NCBI GenBank assembly: GCA_030248065.1
Contig: JASAMV010000544.1
Location: forward strand, 1 to 64,000
Direction: 5' to 3'
Length of the DNA: 64,000 bases
Source: Rhynchonema sp. JSB1_4
Taxonomy: Eukaryota; Nematoda; Chromadorea; Monhysterida; Xyalidae
Shown here: positions 22,921 through 35,622 of the stretch, piece by piece
Numbering within the stretch: the first letter of the stretch is position 1
Layout: every line of letters begins with the position of its first letter
Program-made: the position numbers and the translations under genes
The notes under the pieces: model-generated
The model's database searches: none
Told to the model about the DNA's origin: nothing
What the model saw: only the letters and a program-made list of their open reading frames with translations

Positions 22921-24127
22921 GCTGTCCTGTCTCTCAATTCATGTCCGCCAAAGATAAACAGAGTGGTGGATAATGGCGTCCCACACAAACTCGCATCCCA
23001 AATTAAACTGCATGCGCATGAAATTGAGAAATTTCTCACTTGGTTTCATATTATGTAACCACCGTTTTCAATTCATGCGTCCATTTTTGGGGTTAATCAT
23101 TTTTGGGCGCATCCATTTGAAATTACTGCGTGTTTTTGCTTGTCACTGCAATAATGTACACCATTGGGAAAACACGCACGCTGCTTGTGCAATCAAGCGT
23201 GCAATAAGACTGGTTTGTGTTGTGGAAATGTTCATTTTCAAAACCTAAGTTCACTAGCAAACATGATGATCGTTCCTGTGTGTGTTCAGAACCTCGATTG
23301 TGTTTTGGTGACAGGCATACCACGTAAGGCATACCTATCCTTGCAGGCCTGTTCAGTTTCGGAATATACCAAATAAGGCCGACCACAAGGTTGGTATGTA
23401 TGTACATGTACATACATCTTTGCCGAAATGCCTCACACAAGGATCGTAATAAAGCTTCCCATTAACAAACACAATTAACGTGACGTTACTGTGGGCTATT
23501 TGTCACACACATAAGAAGTGTCACGGAACGTCCAGCCTGGGTCTCATTGTGGTCAATGACCTCTTTTGAACCACGTGATCGTTTCAACCTAAAAGAAACT
23601 TTTGCGCATCGATCCTTTGCGCCTGAAAGTCTGAACTTCCGCGCACAAACAAAATGTCGAAATTGGTATTTTGATATGCACTACAAAAAAACGTCACGCA
23701 TCACGAAAATGTGTTCACAAACTGGCGTATGTGTACAAAAATGAAGCAGTCAACCGTGCATGCGCATATGCATCAGCCATCATGCTAAAGGCAAGCAGCT
23801 GATAATAATGCAATGTTTCAAAACTGGTTTGCATCCAAACCAAAATGTAGCGCGCGTCACAGTGTGTTGCACACACACAAGCTATGATACTCATGTACAG
23901 TCACTGTTCGGTACTCGAGTCCAGGATGGTACTGTGAGCGTTATAGTAAATTTCCCAATTCGCTATCGTGCACTGGCACATCGTACGCCGAATGTAGTTA
24001 ATGCCCAGATCTAAATCTAAATCCAGACCGAAAATCAACTTCTGAAGCAGTCGGACAACCAAGACACACGTGCAGCTTGCCAGCCAGCCTGGCAGCTGTG
24101 CGGAACGTTTCAGAACTGCGCGTGGTA

Positions 24128-24309
24128 AGGGAGGACTTAGGTTGAATCCGGAAACCGGAATCCGGAAATATTTCCGGAAAACGCATTATTTTTGCATCTA
24201 CATTTCTGTGTTTTCCGGAAATATTTCCGGAGTCCGAAAATGTTTTGTATTTTTGTATGCAAATTATTTCCGGTTTCCGGATTCCGGATTTAACCTTGGT
24301 TCGCCCTTA
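24128..24309. mobile_element. CCGGAAA foldback MITE (family F), copy 1
   Basis: Left end GGACTTAGGTTGAATCCGGA and right end TCCGGATTTAACCTTGGTTC are inverted, with AATATTTCCGG blocks between. An almost identical copy is at 62727-62911. Confidence 0.85.
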
Positions 24310-24329
24310 GCGTGTTCCGGTGTATAGGT

Positions 24330-24500
24330 AAACTACGCCAACACGAGCCCGATTTCGGAGATGGCAGATTTGTGAAACATTCATACGTGGCTGCTGATTC
24401 GGGAAATGTTACACGTTGTGGAATACAACGTGGTGCATGAGGATTTTCTCTTTGTATTCATTTTGTAAGCACACCACCTCCGAAATCGGGCTCATGTAAG
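24330..24500. mobile_element. Foldback MITE (family G), copy 1
   Basis: Ends AACACGAGCCCGATTTCGGA and TCCGAAATCGGGCTCATGTA are inverted. An inverted relative lies at 62118-62300 with the shared core GAAACATTC..GGCTGCTGATT. Confidence 0.7.
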
Positions 24501-24519
24501 AGTAGTTTGGCTTTAGACG

Positions 24520-24750
24520 TGGACATTGGGTGATATTTTCGAAACGGTGTAAAGGTCAGTTGGGTGTAAAGGTCGGTGGAAAGCTCGGTCGACAGCTCAG
24601 TGTGATACAGACCTCGGTGTAAACTTATAATATTCCACGTTAATAACAGGCAATGTTTCACGTTCACACCGAGCTACGCCGACCGAGCTTTCGACCGAAC
24701 TTTACACCGACCTTTGCGCCCAACTGACCTTTACACCGTTTCGAAAATTC
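24520..24750. mobile_element. TTTACACC foldback MITE (family D), copy 1
   Basis: Arms are made of TTTTCGAAACGGTGTAAAGG and AAAGGTCGGTGGAAAGCTCG blocks, mirrored by CGACCGAGCTTTCGACCG.. and CCTTTACACCGTTTCGAAAA. A central core resembles ATTCCACGTTAATAACAGG. Other copies lie at 34765-34972 and 38733-38930. Confidence 0.85.
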
Positions 24751-25519
24751 CTCCCATTAACTGTGAGGCGTGTTTTACTGTGCGGCAGGTAAGTTAGAAA
24801 TTTACTGTACCTCACATAATTGTAGGGCGGATTGGCAATTTGAGCAACGTCTGGTTGTGAGAGACCACATTGGGCAGACAAAAAAAGAGCAGAATCTAAA
24901 AAGCGACAAAGCTGAGGCATAGAATAGTTGGCGCAAATATGGTTAACGTTAACAGTTTCAAGTGCACTTGAAATTTCGGTGTCCGGCAATTCATGTCCAT
25001 CAAGTGATGTGTGATGGACCATCACACATCACTTTATACGCCACCTCGCGAAATTCAATACATCAGCACACTGTGGTCGTGCCTGTATGTCAACCATCAT
25101 GTAATAAGCCATCAGAGAAGCTGGTCCAAGGTCTCTAACTATTGACTAGCTCCGAACAGGTGATGTACAAAGTCTGTACATAACAGACATGCCAGTAAGC
25201 CGCAAGCACATGCGCGCATGCATACTCTGTTGCATGTCAGGTATGAAATTTGGGCTGCCGGTGTATTGCATATGGTTTTGTAAACAGAAAGTTTTTCATG
25301 CGCAACGCTGTGGCCAGCGCTTCACACACACACAGTCACACAGCTGAACCTGAAACCGACCTATTTTCCGTCACCTGTCGTGGTGGTTAGTTACCATTTT
25401 GCTGTGAATAACCCACGACTTCTTAATCAAACTTTCCAAGGAATTTTAAACTGGGAAATAAAATTTAGGGATTGGAAACAATGTAAAATAACAAGAAAAC
25501 TATTGAAATCACTTTAATA

Positions 25520-28500
25520 ATGGTACGCCAGAAGCCGGCCAAGCATCTAGTCAGGCACTATCTGCCACTTCAGCCTACAGCGAACTCAACAGACGAAGAT
25601 GAAGAAACCGAGGAGCGGGGTATGTGAAAATAACGCAATAAACAGCAAAGTGGAATTTCAGGACTTTAAACTTCAGAGAACAAAGCTCCAATCATGCCTT
25701 CATGACAGATTCTTGCGCGGGACACAAGAGGGTCCAGCGAACATGATTAAATCATCGCTACAATTATCGTCAACTTTCATATGTTCCGTAGAAAGGACGA
25801 CTTTAGCAACAGAGATTATTCCGCGACCTTTCTGGCCCGGAAGTTCAGCAGGCCCGATCTTTTTGGGACTGGTCGATTCAGGCCCAGCATATTTGAGCCA
25901 TTTACAGTATATCGGCTTAGACTTCGGCTCCAGCCGGGTCTGAATCGGACGGGCCTGAACCTGTGCCCCGGGACCGGGACTGAACCGTTGCACAACAAAC
26001 AGAGATACATTTTAGCAACAACTTTTTAGTAAGATGCGTTTTCGCAAACATTCATTCACCTCTTGTTGCAGCCCGCACGGGCACCAACCAACTCGGCGGC
26101 ATGTATGCCAACGGCCGACCGCTGCCCGAAGATCTTCGGTCAAAGATTGTCACGATGGCGGTGTCTGGTGTCAAACCGTGTCAGATATCGCGACAGTTGC
26201 GCGTGTCGCACGGCTGCGTGTCGAAAATACTGTCAAAGTTGGTCGGACACTATTTGCTGGTTTTCAACTTTCGGTGGTTATTCACGAAAGGGGAGAGTGA
26301 AAAGTTGGGTGGAAGTTCAGTGGAATGGATACGGTAGTGTGGAAACATTGCACACGTTGTATTAGCGTGACGTATGGGCAAAACGTATAGTGTGGCGAAC
26401 AACTGCACATCGCCTGCACATTGCGGAAACCGAGTTTGGTTGGGAGGTGTGGCGTTTCCAATGTTTTTTGCGTAGCAAAATGGAAGGCGAGAGTTCCACC
26501 CACACTGTACGTTTCACTCAACTTTCCACTCAACTCTGCACTCCACACCGTTTCGTGAATACCAGCCTTTGAAGGCAAGCATTATTACGACAACGCTCGG
26601 TTGGACTACGACACTTGGCAACGGCAAGCTTTGGTTAAGCACCCGGCAAGCCATAGCCAAATCGTTGCCAGGTGCAGTGGTGCAACCCTTAGCTCGCCTT
26701 CAAAGTTGACAATACGGCCCCAGGCACAAACACGACAAAGTCGCGCATAATGTTCGAAAATGCACAGGTACCGCGACACGGGTTCTGTGAAGCCGGGCAA
26801 AATTGGTGGCTCCAAACCGAAGAAGTCGCTGCCTGAGGTGATCACTGCGATTACGGTGTACAAGTGAGCCAAAACAGATCTTTACGTTCCTTCATCTGTT
26901 TAGATTTTTGTGCAATTGCTGCATTCGCTGGGCATAAGACGAACTGTGATCCTGCGATTAGGTAAAAGACCCGTTTTCTGCTGTTTTCTATGTGTGTCAT
27001 GTGTTTCTGTGCTTAGATCTTGTTCCTCCGCTAGGTTCTTATTCTCTTTCTTTCCGTTTTTTGGGTTTTCACATTATATACACGCGGATGTATGCAAAGT
27101 GTGTGGGTCGTTCGATATAAGAATCACTGGCTCATGGTTTTGTCGTCAAATCATGTCGAACGAGCAACAATACAGGAGGCCCAGATGAGCGCGAAAAAAT
27201 ACGTGTGATTTGACGATAAGATTCGACGACATGATTTGACGACATTACTATCAGCCGAATCACTGGATGCTGCACGTACAAACGCAAACAGTGTTGTTAT
27301 TTAGCAATCGCTGAAATCCAGAATGCCCCTAAATTACATATTTTATCAAAACGAACCAATAAGCAAAATAGGTATGTATTCGAATTGAGAATACAGGCAT
27401 TGCTAATGTGAACCAGGTACTATCGTCCGTCAATGTACAGCTGGGAGATCCGTGATCGATTGTTGGCCGACGGTGTGTGCAACAGCATGAATGTGCCCAG
27501 TGTCTCGTCCATAAATCGGTACGCGCGCAGTAAACAGAGTGAGATCTTTTCATAAAGCTTGTGTCAATTTAATCTAAAAGCCCCGTTTATTTGACGGGTC
27601 ATGTTGAGAAAATCTCGCATCAGTTTGTTACAGTACATGTGCATTAGCCCGTAATTCAACCGCATCAACCGTATAGACACAAAACATACATTAGGTGCAT
27701 AAGAGCAGCCAATCGTGATCAAGTAATCAGCATCGCAAATTCTCCCAAAAATTTTTCGCACAAAAAATACACCACAACAGATCATCTTACTTTCCGTGTG
27801 ATTTCGACGTTTTATTTTGCAGCATAATTCGCACCAAACTCGGCGCGATGATGCGTGAACAGCCTGGCACGAAAGGCGAGTCACAAACATTCGACAGCAA
27901 TGGTTTGTTAATAACGAACAGTGTTGTGTCGCAATAATAACAGCTGTTGAGGCCTAGCTGTACTCAGGGTTGGGCAAAAAACGTTTTTTTCTTCAAAAGA
28001 TCGTTTTTTAAAAAAAACGTTTTTTAAAAACGTTTTTTTAAAACGCCCAGATGACCAAAATATGCCCCCCAAAAAATTGGAAACCGCTCATGTTGGGAAG
28101 AAAACGTGGTTAAATGAAGTAATTGTATGTGTTCTGAGGCAAAATAAACGGGTTTCAACCCTTTTCTAGCGAGTTGTTAAGATCCCATATCAGACCCGCA
28201 TCATGGGACCAACTTTGGCCGGGGTCATCACTGAAAGTCAAACTCCCTATATCGACGTATCTCGACAAAGTAAAAATTGGTCGAAAATTTTTTGAAAAAA
28301 ATGGGACAAAAAATTGATTTTCCTTGATAATCAGGGTACTTTCCCTGAAAAATCAGGGAAAATCAAGGAAATTCAGGATTTAAAAAAGCGAAAAACGACC
28401 CAGGCGTCTTTAAAAAAACGTCATTTTTTAAGAAAAAAACGCCGTCGTTTTTTTTGCCCAACCCTGACTGTACTTTCGTTCTCATTCTCACGCGACACGA

Positions 28501-29161
28501 AACAAATTTTTCCGCGCTGATTGGCTCTCGCGCCCTCGCCAGCCAATCAGCGCGCGAGGACTTGTTTCGTGTTGTGCGAGAGAACGAAAGTATAGTTAGG
28601 CCTAGGGATCGGAAACGCGACGGGTGAAGTCGGCCCGGCGCGCCCCGGTCCTCTCAAATCGACCCGTTTCCGATCTCTGGCTACACCACTGCATTACATT
28701 TTCTCTCCGACGCGGGGATAAGACAGTGATCACACGATCAGCCCCGAATCTCCCCCTAGGACCATACATTCGGAATACCGAATAAAGCGCTCAGTAAGGG
28801 CCCTGATTCGGGGGGGGAGGAGAGGTGGGGCTTTGTGCCAAACTACTGCGTGGAAAATCTACTGTGTGTCCGAAACTGGCTTTCAGCTACCGCCGATTCC
28901 CAACACGATCACGCTGTTGACTCAACAACACTAACGACAACCACAACAACAACAACACCCCAAACAACACTACAACAACGACACTCAGAACAACAACAAC
29001 AACGTCGGTCTCTGCTTGACCCATCACTGAGCGCATCATACAAGGACAACAATTCAATGTTCGCACAACTGTTGTGCACTGATGTCAAGCCAGCTGACGT
29101 TTCACCGTTGTGTGGATCCACCACCAGCAATTCAAGTCGAGCATCGTCGTTGATTATGTGA
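25520..29161 (+). CDS. pax: Pax-family paired-domain transcription factor, complete
   Basis: Exons 25520-25619, 26072-26237, 26768-26863, 27417-27518, 27823-27902 and 28887-29161 sum to 819 nt with every splice phase agreeing (272 residues). After a 34-residue start (acidic [10 protein letters not shown]), the paired domain spans about residues 35-165: [68 protein letters not shown] and [16 protein letters not shown]. Both the PAI and RED halves are present, so sequence-specific DNA binding is expected. The tail is Thr/Gln-rich with no homeodomain and no clear octapeptide. SINRIIRTK resembles Pax2/5/8, while [13 protein letters not shown] also fits Pax1/9, so the subfamily is unsettled. Intron 5 contains a palindrome interrupted by a hAT-like element. 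Confidence 0.93.
27120..27255. repeat. Short foldback around GTCGTCAAATCATGTCG
   Basis: GTCGTCAAATCATGTCG at about 27141-27157 is mirrored by CGACATGATTTGACGAC at about 27227-27243, with GAATCACTGG occurring on both outer flanks. It is in Pax intron 3. Confidence 0.6.
27949..28602. mobile_element. Long palindromic element interrupted by a hAT-like insertion
   Basis: If 27965-28474 is removed, the remainder reads GGCCTAGCTGTACTTTCG.. on the left and CGAAAGTATAGTTAGGCC on the right. Inner arms TTCTCACGCGACACGAAAC and GTTTCGTGTTGTGCGAGAG, and CGCGCTGATTGGCT and AGCCAATCAGCGCG, are inverted. It is a nested arrangement in Pax intron 5. Confidence 0.75.
27965..28466. mobile_element. Non-autonomous hAT-like foldback element with 8-bp target duplication
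   Basis: Terminal inverted repeat CAGGGTTGGGCAAAAAA at the left matches the reverse complement of TTTTTTGCCCAACCCTG at the right. The flanks are GCTGTACT (27957-27964) and ACTGTACT (28467-28474), an 8-bp duplication with one mismatch. CAGGG ends with 8-bp duplications are hallmarks of the hAT superfamily (established knowledge). There is no transposase frame. Confidence 0.85.
28605..28695. repeat. Short palindrome with GATCGGAAACG arms
   Basis: GGGATCGGAAACGCGACGGG is mirrored by CGACCCGTTTCCGATCTCT around a CCCGGCGCGCCCCGG centre. It lies directly beside the previous palindrome. Confidence 0.6.
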
Positions 29162-31500
29162 ATTATCGATTTTTTAATTATTGGTTATTTTGTTGATCGA
29201 TCGGTTATAGATTCATACCATGTGCCTCAAGTACTGTGATCTACTGACTTGTCATTGTTCTGCCTTAATTTGAAGATTGCGTATGCCTTAGAAAACTTTA
29301 TCTTTAACTATTTAGACATTTTATATAGCGCTCTTGTGTCGCGTATTTATTCGTTTCCCATAGTTTACATTGTGCTCCTTACTTTCCACCTTGCTTTCCG
29401 ATAGCAAAGTCTAGAATTTCAGCTCCAATCCCAAAGTTACAGAACAATGCGTTGAGCAATTTCAATCTTACGATTTTCACTAAACGGAGCTCCAAAAAAG
29501 TTTTTGTGCTACACGCTGCAATTGCCAAAATAACGTATGCTTTTAATAGTAGTATTGTGCATCAATTTTTTTCGAAATCTGGCAGCTAATTGAACAGAAT
29601 AGAAGCTGCGTGAGGAGAAAATCAGCACTTTTTTTACGTACATATAGTTTCTGCTCAGATCATTTTAACTTAGACGAGTAAAGTTTGACCTGGAACCTCC
29701 AAAGTTGTACAGTATGTACTTCTGCTGAGTTAGCAAGTTAAACGCAACGCTTGTTACGTTAGCGGTGGCAGCGGTAGTTAAACAGTTGTGGTGTTACATA
29801 ACACCATTGAAAGTGTCCGTTTTGAACACCGTTCTAAGAAAAGGAAATGTAGGCCATAAATTGCATATATAACTCCTCGGCCTTCGCCGTAAAGGTTCTG
29901 TGCCAAGTATTTTGCAATCGGATACCCGGACGAAACCAAAGCACCGAGTAAAACGGAGTTCTAAAACAAGGGTATTGAGTAAATAGCACTAAAAGTAGTG
30001 ATACTGTTAATGCCACATACGTTTTGGCCGAAACAAACGTGAATTCAGGTCTTTGACCACGAATAGAAGTGTTCAAATGAGTCTATTGCGCCGAAACACT
30101 CAACAACAGAATTCTGGAAAAGCCTTTTAAATCTGCTTCATTATATAGAAACCAAAGCAGTCTCAAATCCTCATAAATTTTCTGATGTCGTATAAGTTTT
30201 GGTTAGACCGTGTGTTCGTCCTTTAAAATCATTTTTATTGCGACATTAAACGCTGGCCGAAGCAACTTAATCGACGACAACACACTCAAAACAATGGTGT
30301 AAAGGATTATTGGGAATATTGATATCGTGTGTATCAGCACTCCACTGCAGAAATATTTTTGTTCTCAATTTTGATGGAATTTGCAGAAAAACAAAGCGAT
30401 CGGTGTGCACAACGATAAAAAACTCATGAAAGTTTTCATAAAAATTCATATCCGAGATAAAACACTGCGCACAGCTTTTTACGAAATTGCTTTTTCATAC
30501 GACGCTTCTTTCCCAAACATTTCAGCCGCTAAAACGCCAAATCACTCTCAATCTTGTGCGCACCAAACATTACGTTGCATTCTGAAAATGCCACAAAATC
30601 GGGGGTGAATTTCGAAAGTGCCCATCTTTTAGGCAATCTGTACCCACGAAATAACCACGTGCAACACTCTCCCCACTAACAAAATTACCAACTGTTCCAA
30701 ACCACCCATCAGTGGCGCAGCTTGTTGGAACCCCGCGCCGAAGCGCCTGTGTTGTGCACCGCAGTGTATGCACAAATCGTGGTGGAAATACATACATGTA
30801 ACCCTCAAAAGTTTTTTAGGAACAAGATTCTACTTTCCGATTATTGACAGCAGCGAAATGAGACTCAAGAATTTTCCACAGGTTCGGTGCTCAACTCTGA
30901 AACTTGTGTGTACTTCACTTGGTTGCACAATCTACTTGTTCTGGGCCTGTATGTACGCACGTGCGTTGTTTGTTCCGTGTGTCTTTCTTCGTATGCCACA
31001 GCGAACTTTGGTGCGCATAAATCTTCGTGCAAGCGTAGCAGGCTCTTTTTGGTTGCATTTGTGCACGCACTTTTCTTGGGTATCATTCTAGTTCTGTTGG
31101 AACTTTAAGAATGTAGTTCCCAAGAAAAAGTTTTGTCACTTTTTGTCGCAAAAAAGCGATGGTGCCTGACACCCCAATGAACCAAATTGTTTCGTGGCGC
31201 GCTGCTTACGCTTTTTGGCTGCAACACGTTGAAGCGCTGGGGAAAAAGATAACGAAGCTTTGTTTTTTTCTGCGAGTAATACTCTGCATAAATGTACAAG
31301 GCGTTTTCGGCGCGAAAATAATTGCACCAATAAAATAGATTTTTCACTCAAAATATGCCAAGCAGCACATTTAGATTATCTTGTTTATACAACAAAGGCT
31401 TTTATTTGTTTGAAAATATTAATGTTTTTCATACAACGTGGTACACGCGGATTGTAGAACTGCTCCGCTAATCAGCTCGTCCTTTTTTGGCATAAAACTG
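29162..31500. other. Intergenic interval, no gene seen
   Basis: Between the Pax stop and the first recognisable PEBP exon I see no exon with family resemblance. The 5' exon(s) of the PEBP gene, including any signal peptide, should lie here. The frames at 30768-31091 and 30887-31108 are not convincing. Confidence 0.5.
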
Positions 31501-31514
31501 ACTTGACATTTCAG

Positions 31515-34005
31515 CTAGATCAAATTCAGAAGAAAAACTGCGCCTGCCTTCCTTTGTGGAAAATGTGGGTCGACGCCCCTCCTCTGGAGCCCGACCCTGA
31601 AGTTCAGGCAAAATTTGCCGAGGCCGAAATTACCGAGGACCGCATTCCAGACATTCCACTACGCAAACTGCGGGTGAGTATGAGATATTAAAAAGGTGAA
31701 AAAAGAGTCCATGAGCTGTCACAACGGGGCTCCATTTCTTCAAGATTAACTCGCAAACGAGTCTTGGATATTTATCTTTGCCGAAGCAGTCAGCCCGAAG
31801 AAGTACCGGACTTTAGCACTAAATGCGGGAGGGAACCAAAGAGGAAAATTGCATTATATGGGTGTATTAGAGGCTTCGCCGGTCACGAAGTGGAAGGTCA
31901 ACGAATGCTTTGAATTCGGGGGGGAGTGCAGTTACAACTAAGGAATGAACCAAATTCCCAAATCTTTCGCTTGAATTATATCCAAAAATCATGGAAAGAG
32001 AGGTAGACAGTTGTTGAGCCGATATCCACCTTGGTCATCGGATCGATTCTGACCTACGTTAATCATTTTAGAACTAACGATATTAAAGGATCTACACAGG
32101 ACCAACTGAGCATTCGACGAGCGTAAAAGTTGATCCGTTTATGCGCCCGGGAATAACTTCTACGCTGGTCAAGGCTACTGGCGTTTCTCAATGAATGTTG
32201 AATGCGAAAAATTGTTCGTGCGATGACCAAAAGCGAGTCCGATCGCATTATCAGGTTTAATCTGGTCGATATTTCCATTCCAGATACGTTACATTCGTCA
32301 GGACGCCGAGTTCGGCAATCGTTTCGATGTGAGAGACCTACGGTTTGCACCCAGGGTGAAATTCGATGAAATCGATTTGGATGCGACGCATACACTTGGC
32401 ATGTTCGGTTAGTGTATGTAGGTGGATGGGGATGTTTTTGTTCTTCTTCGACACGTTTTAGAAGACCGAAAATCAGGCTTATAATGATGTCGTCGACAGA
32501 AATCGTGGACGCAATATGCATTATATGTTTATTGCGGTCATTTGAGTTAGCATTATTGTGTCGATCGACACGGCGTACATAATGTAAGTAGGATAAGCCG
32601 AAAGTTTAGGTCTTGGGTTCCATCCTGCGGGGTCCGAAAGCCGAAGAATCAGAGCCGGTCGATTTAAGCCCGGTTAGGTAACACCTTTCTTGACACAAAA
32701 GTTGTGAGGCCTGCGTGACGACTGATCTATACCTGACCCGAACAGCTAAAGTGACTGCCGACTAGTTTTTCTGTACGCGTGCGAACCTAGATGGATGGAG
32801 GGCAAGTACAATCAAGTGTTTGATGCACAATTTGTATTATCTCGAAGTATAAATGAGACGACACTGCTCGAAAATTCTCTCCACTCTTTTTCGCCATTTA
32901 TTCGAAATAAACTTCCTGGAGAGACCGGCACTACACTCTGTCATACAATATTTGCAAACTCCACCTTAGATATCGACAATTTGAGTCGTAAGAAACCCAT
33001 CGTATCGCCGTGGCTGCAATGGCTCGTCACCAACATCCCGGCGAGCAATTTTGTGGACCAAATACTCGGTGGCAAAATTGTGATGCCTTATGGTTAGAGT
33101 TTGTGTGTGCTGAAATCCATTTGATACACACGTAAAGAATAAAAACGCGTTTGGTTATGATCAGGATTCTAAGTGAAGCTAATGACGAGTTTGACGAGTG
33201 AGTACTGCTTGAAGAATAAAGCAGATCACAGGCTCACTATTTTGCGACATTCAGGCCCGGCTGGAGCCTGAGCCTGAGCATACAAATGGGTCAAATATGC
33301 TGGGCTTGAAAACTGGGCCTGAACAGGTCGGACCTGAACTTCTGGGCCTGCAAAAACGTGGAGTAGAGGCTCACACCCGCCGGCCGGTAAGCCACAGTAT
33401 CATCTTGACGGATTAAGGGCCAGAACGTTTTCCTAATGCGGGTTTTTGACTTGGGACCGAAATCCGTAGAAATCCAACCTCCAACCCGTAAAAAAGAAAT
33501 AATTTTGACGAGAGAATAATCGTTAAGCTTAGGGAGCCACTGTATCGCCACACTGTATACGTACATACATATGCACATTGCAGGCAGCCCGTGTCCCGGT
33601 CCCAGGACAGGTCCGCATCGTTACGTCATGCTGTTGTGGCAACATCCCGAGTACAAAATCGACCATCCGAAAGAGGAGCAACGGGCGAACTTTGACATAA
33701 AGGGATTCCAGGACATGTGGAAATTGGGTTAGATTTATGTTTGATGGAGATGAACTTTTTGCCAAGAGTAAATTTGTGTGGCATAGCACGCCAGTATTTT
33801 TATGTGTGAAATAATTTTTTCCGCACTGCTTTTCTCAGCAGTCCTTTTTCCAAGAAATCTCTTTCCGCGAGCAGAGCAGAATGACAAAAACAAAATGACT
33901 TGGGTAGCTGCTTTTTTCAAACGAACAGTCGCAATACAACAATGTATTTTCATTTTTTTGGACTTCGTATGCCATTATCGACGAACAAGCCAACCTCAAG
34001 TGTAA
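31515..34005 (+). CDS. PEBP-family protein (phosphatidylethanolamine-binding protein), 5' end missing
   Basis: Exons 31515-31673, 32284-32407, 32970-33092, 33584-33727 and 33875-34005 join with agreeing phases (0, 0, 1, 1, 1) to 227 codons including the TAA. Family landmarks: DRIPDIPLRKLRIRYI, FAPRVKFDEIDLDATHTLGM, a DxDxxSR motif (DIDNLSR), PWLQWLVTNIPASN, then GPRTGPHRYVMLLW and NFDIKGFQDMWKL. PEBPs bind phospholipid head groups or inhibit kinases or proteases. Here the anion pocket is altered: the usual DPDxPSR is DIDNLSR and the pocket histidine of the WHH segment is Gln (WLQW), while GxHRY is retained. A Cys-containing N-terminal stretch (KKNCACLPLWKMW) precedes the domain. No start was found upstream, so at least one exon is missing. 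The gene ends 103 bp from the convergent GT31 stop. MRPL38, which has a PEBP domain, is a less likely alternative. Confidence 0.8.
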
Positions 34006-34107
34006 TGATATGCTGTGATGCTTATGGCATTTATTGTTTAACAAGGGTCGCCACTAGCCTTCGGGCGTTTGCATTGACCTGACATGGCACTGGAGGTGCA
34101 AGAACAA

Positions 34108-35535
34108 TCAAAACAAATGATATCTCGTAGAATTCTCGCCCAGCGCTGTCCATGTGTCCCTGATCGTGTTGGGCACATTCCTGCCCTGAATGTGCGCGGC
34201 CAGCCATTGAGTGCCGTTGGTCAGCAGCCGTGCTGCTGACGAGAAGGGCACCTGTTGAATAAAAATGGCCATCAAGTGACCCAGAAACTTAGCCTAAGCC
34301 TATGATTTTGAGCCTGAGCTATGCCTATATGCCAAATGTGTGCTGCATGTTTAGATGGAGATCTACGAGCCGTATATCCATCGAAGGCAAGCACTTCATC
34401 GCGGTGGTAGTGCTTGCTGTCAAGGCTGCCAAAGCCCTAACCTTCAAATCTTGGCTCAATGCAAGCCCAATACAAAAATAGAACAATTTGCAGAACTGTG
34501 TGTGTCTGTGTCACACCTTTGCCAATTTAAGTCCTGCTTCGTTGCGTAGAATGCCACCGAATGTGGCGTCATCAATACGGTTGTCCATCAGCCACTTCAC
34601 GGTCTTGTTGTTGGCGACACGCACCAACGCCTGCGTGCTGCCAGGTGAGAGCATCAGCGTGTAGCCCTGGCAGTAGTGCGGGAATCTCTCCCACGAATAC
34701 ACCGAATAGTTGAGCATGTTCTTGTGGCTGTGTTGGAAAGAAGGCCGTTGAGTAACGTCTTCAGGAGCGGAATTTTCGAAACGGTGTAAACGTCAGTTGG
34801 GTGTAAAAGTCGGCGAAAGTCCGGTAAGCCCGTGTAAGCATGAAACATTGGCTGCTGTTAACGTGGAATGTTTCACGTTTTACACCGAGCTTACACCGAC
34901 CGAATTTTTGAACGAACTTACACCGACCTTTACACAGAACTGACGTTTACACCGCTTCGAACACACCACCCTAGCTCTTAGCCTCGCCTCAGCCCAGCTG
35001 TAAGACCAAGCTCAAGCCCAACTTTAAGCCCAGCAGTGTATGTCCGTACGTATGTGTTCAAGAATGAGGCCTTATAAAGGGCTTTCCTTACATATACGTA
35101 TTTTCCGTACCCTTAGCACGAGAAGGGCACTGGGTACGATTTAGCCTTGTGGGCACGCGTTGCGTTAGATCTGTAGATGCAGTTTCGTTATTGATCTATC
35201 ATCTTTTGTGCAAAGCACGTCCACAGAGCACCAAGTGCACTTTGCTATCAAAAGAGATTTGTGGTGCGCGCTCTTATTTCACTCAATCTACAAAGTTGAG
35301 CTGGGGCATTTTCGATTTATGGTGGTAACCACTGGCGCTAACTTGTTTCGAGGCACGACCCATCCAACATTATCACCAGGACAGGCACCTTCGCAACTGC
35401 AGTCGCCGTAGATGGTGTTGCGCGATTTGTCGATTTTCATCTCGTCGATGTATTTGATGATTCGTCGCGGAAACAGCATTCCGTCCGTGTTTGTCCAAAT
35501 GTAGATGCTCGGAGTGTTGTTGTTGCTGTTGTTGC

Positions 35536-35622
<87 letters not shown>

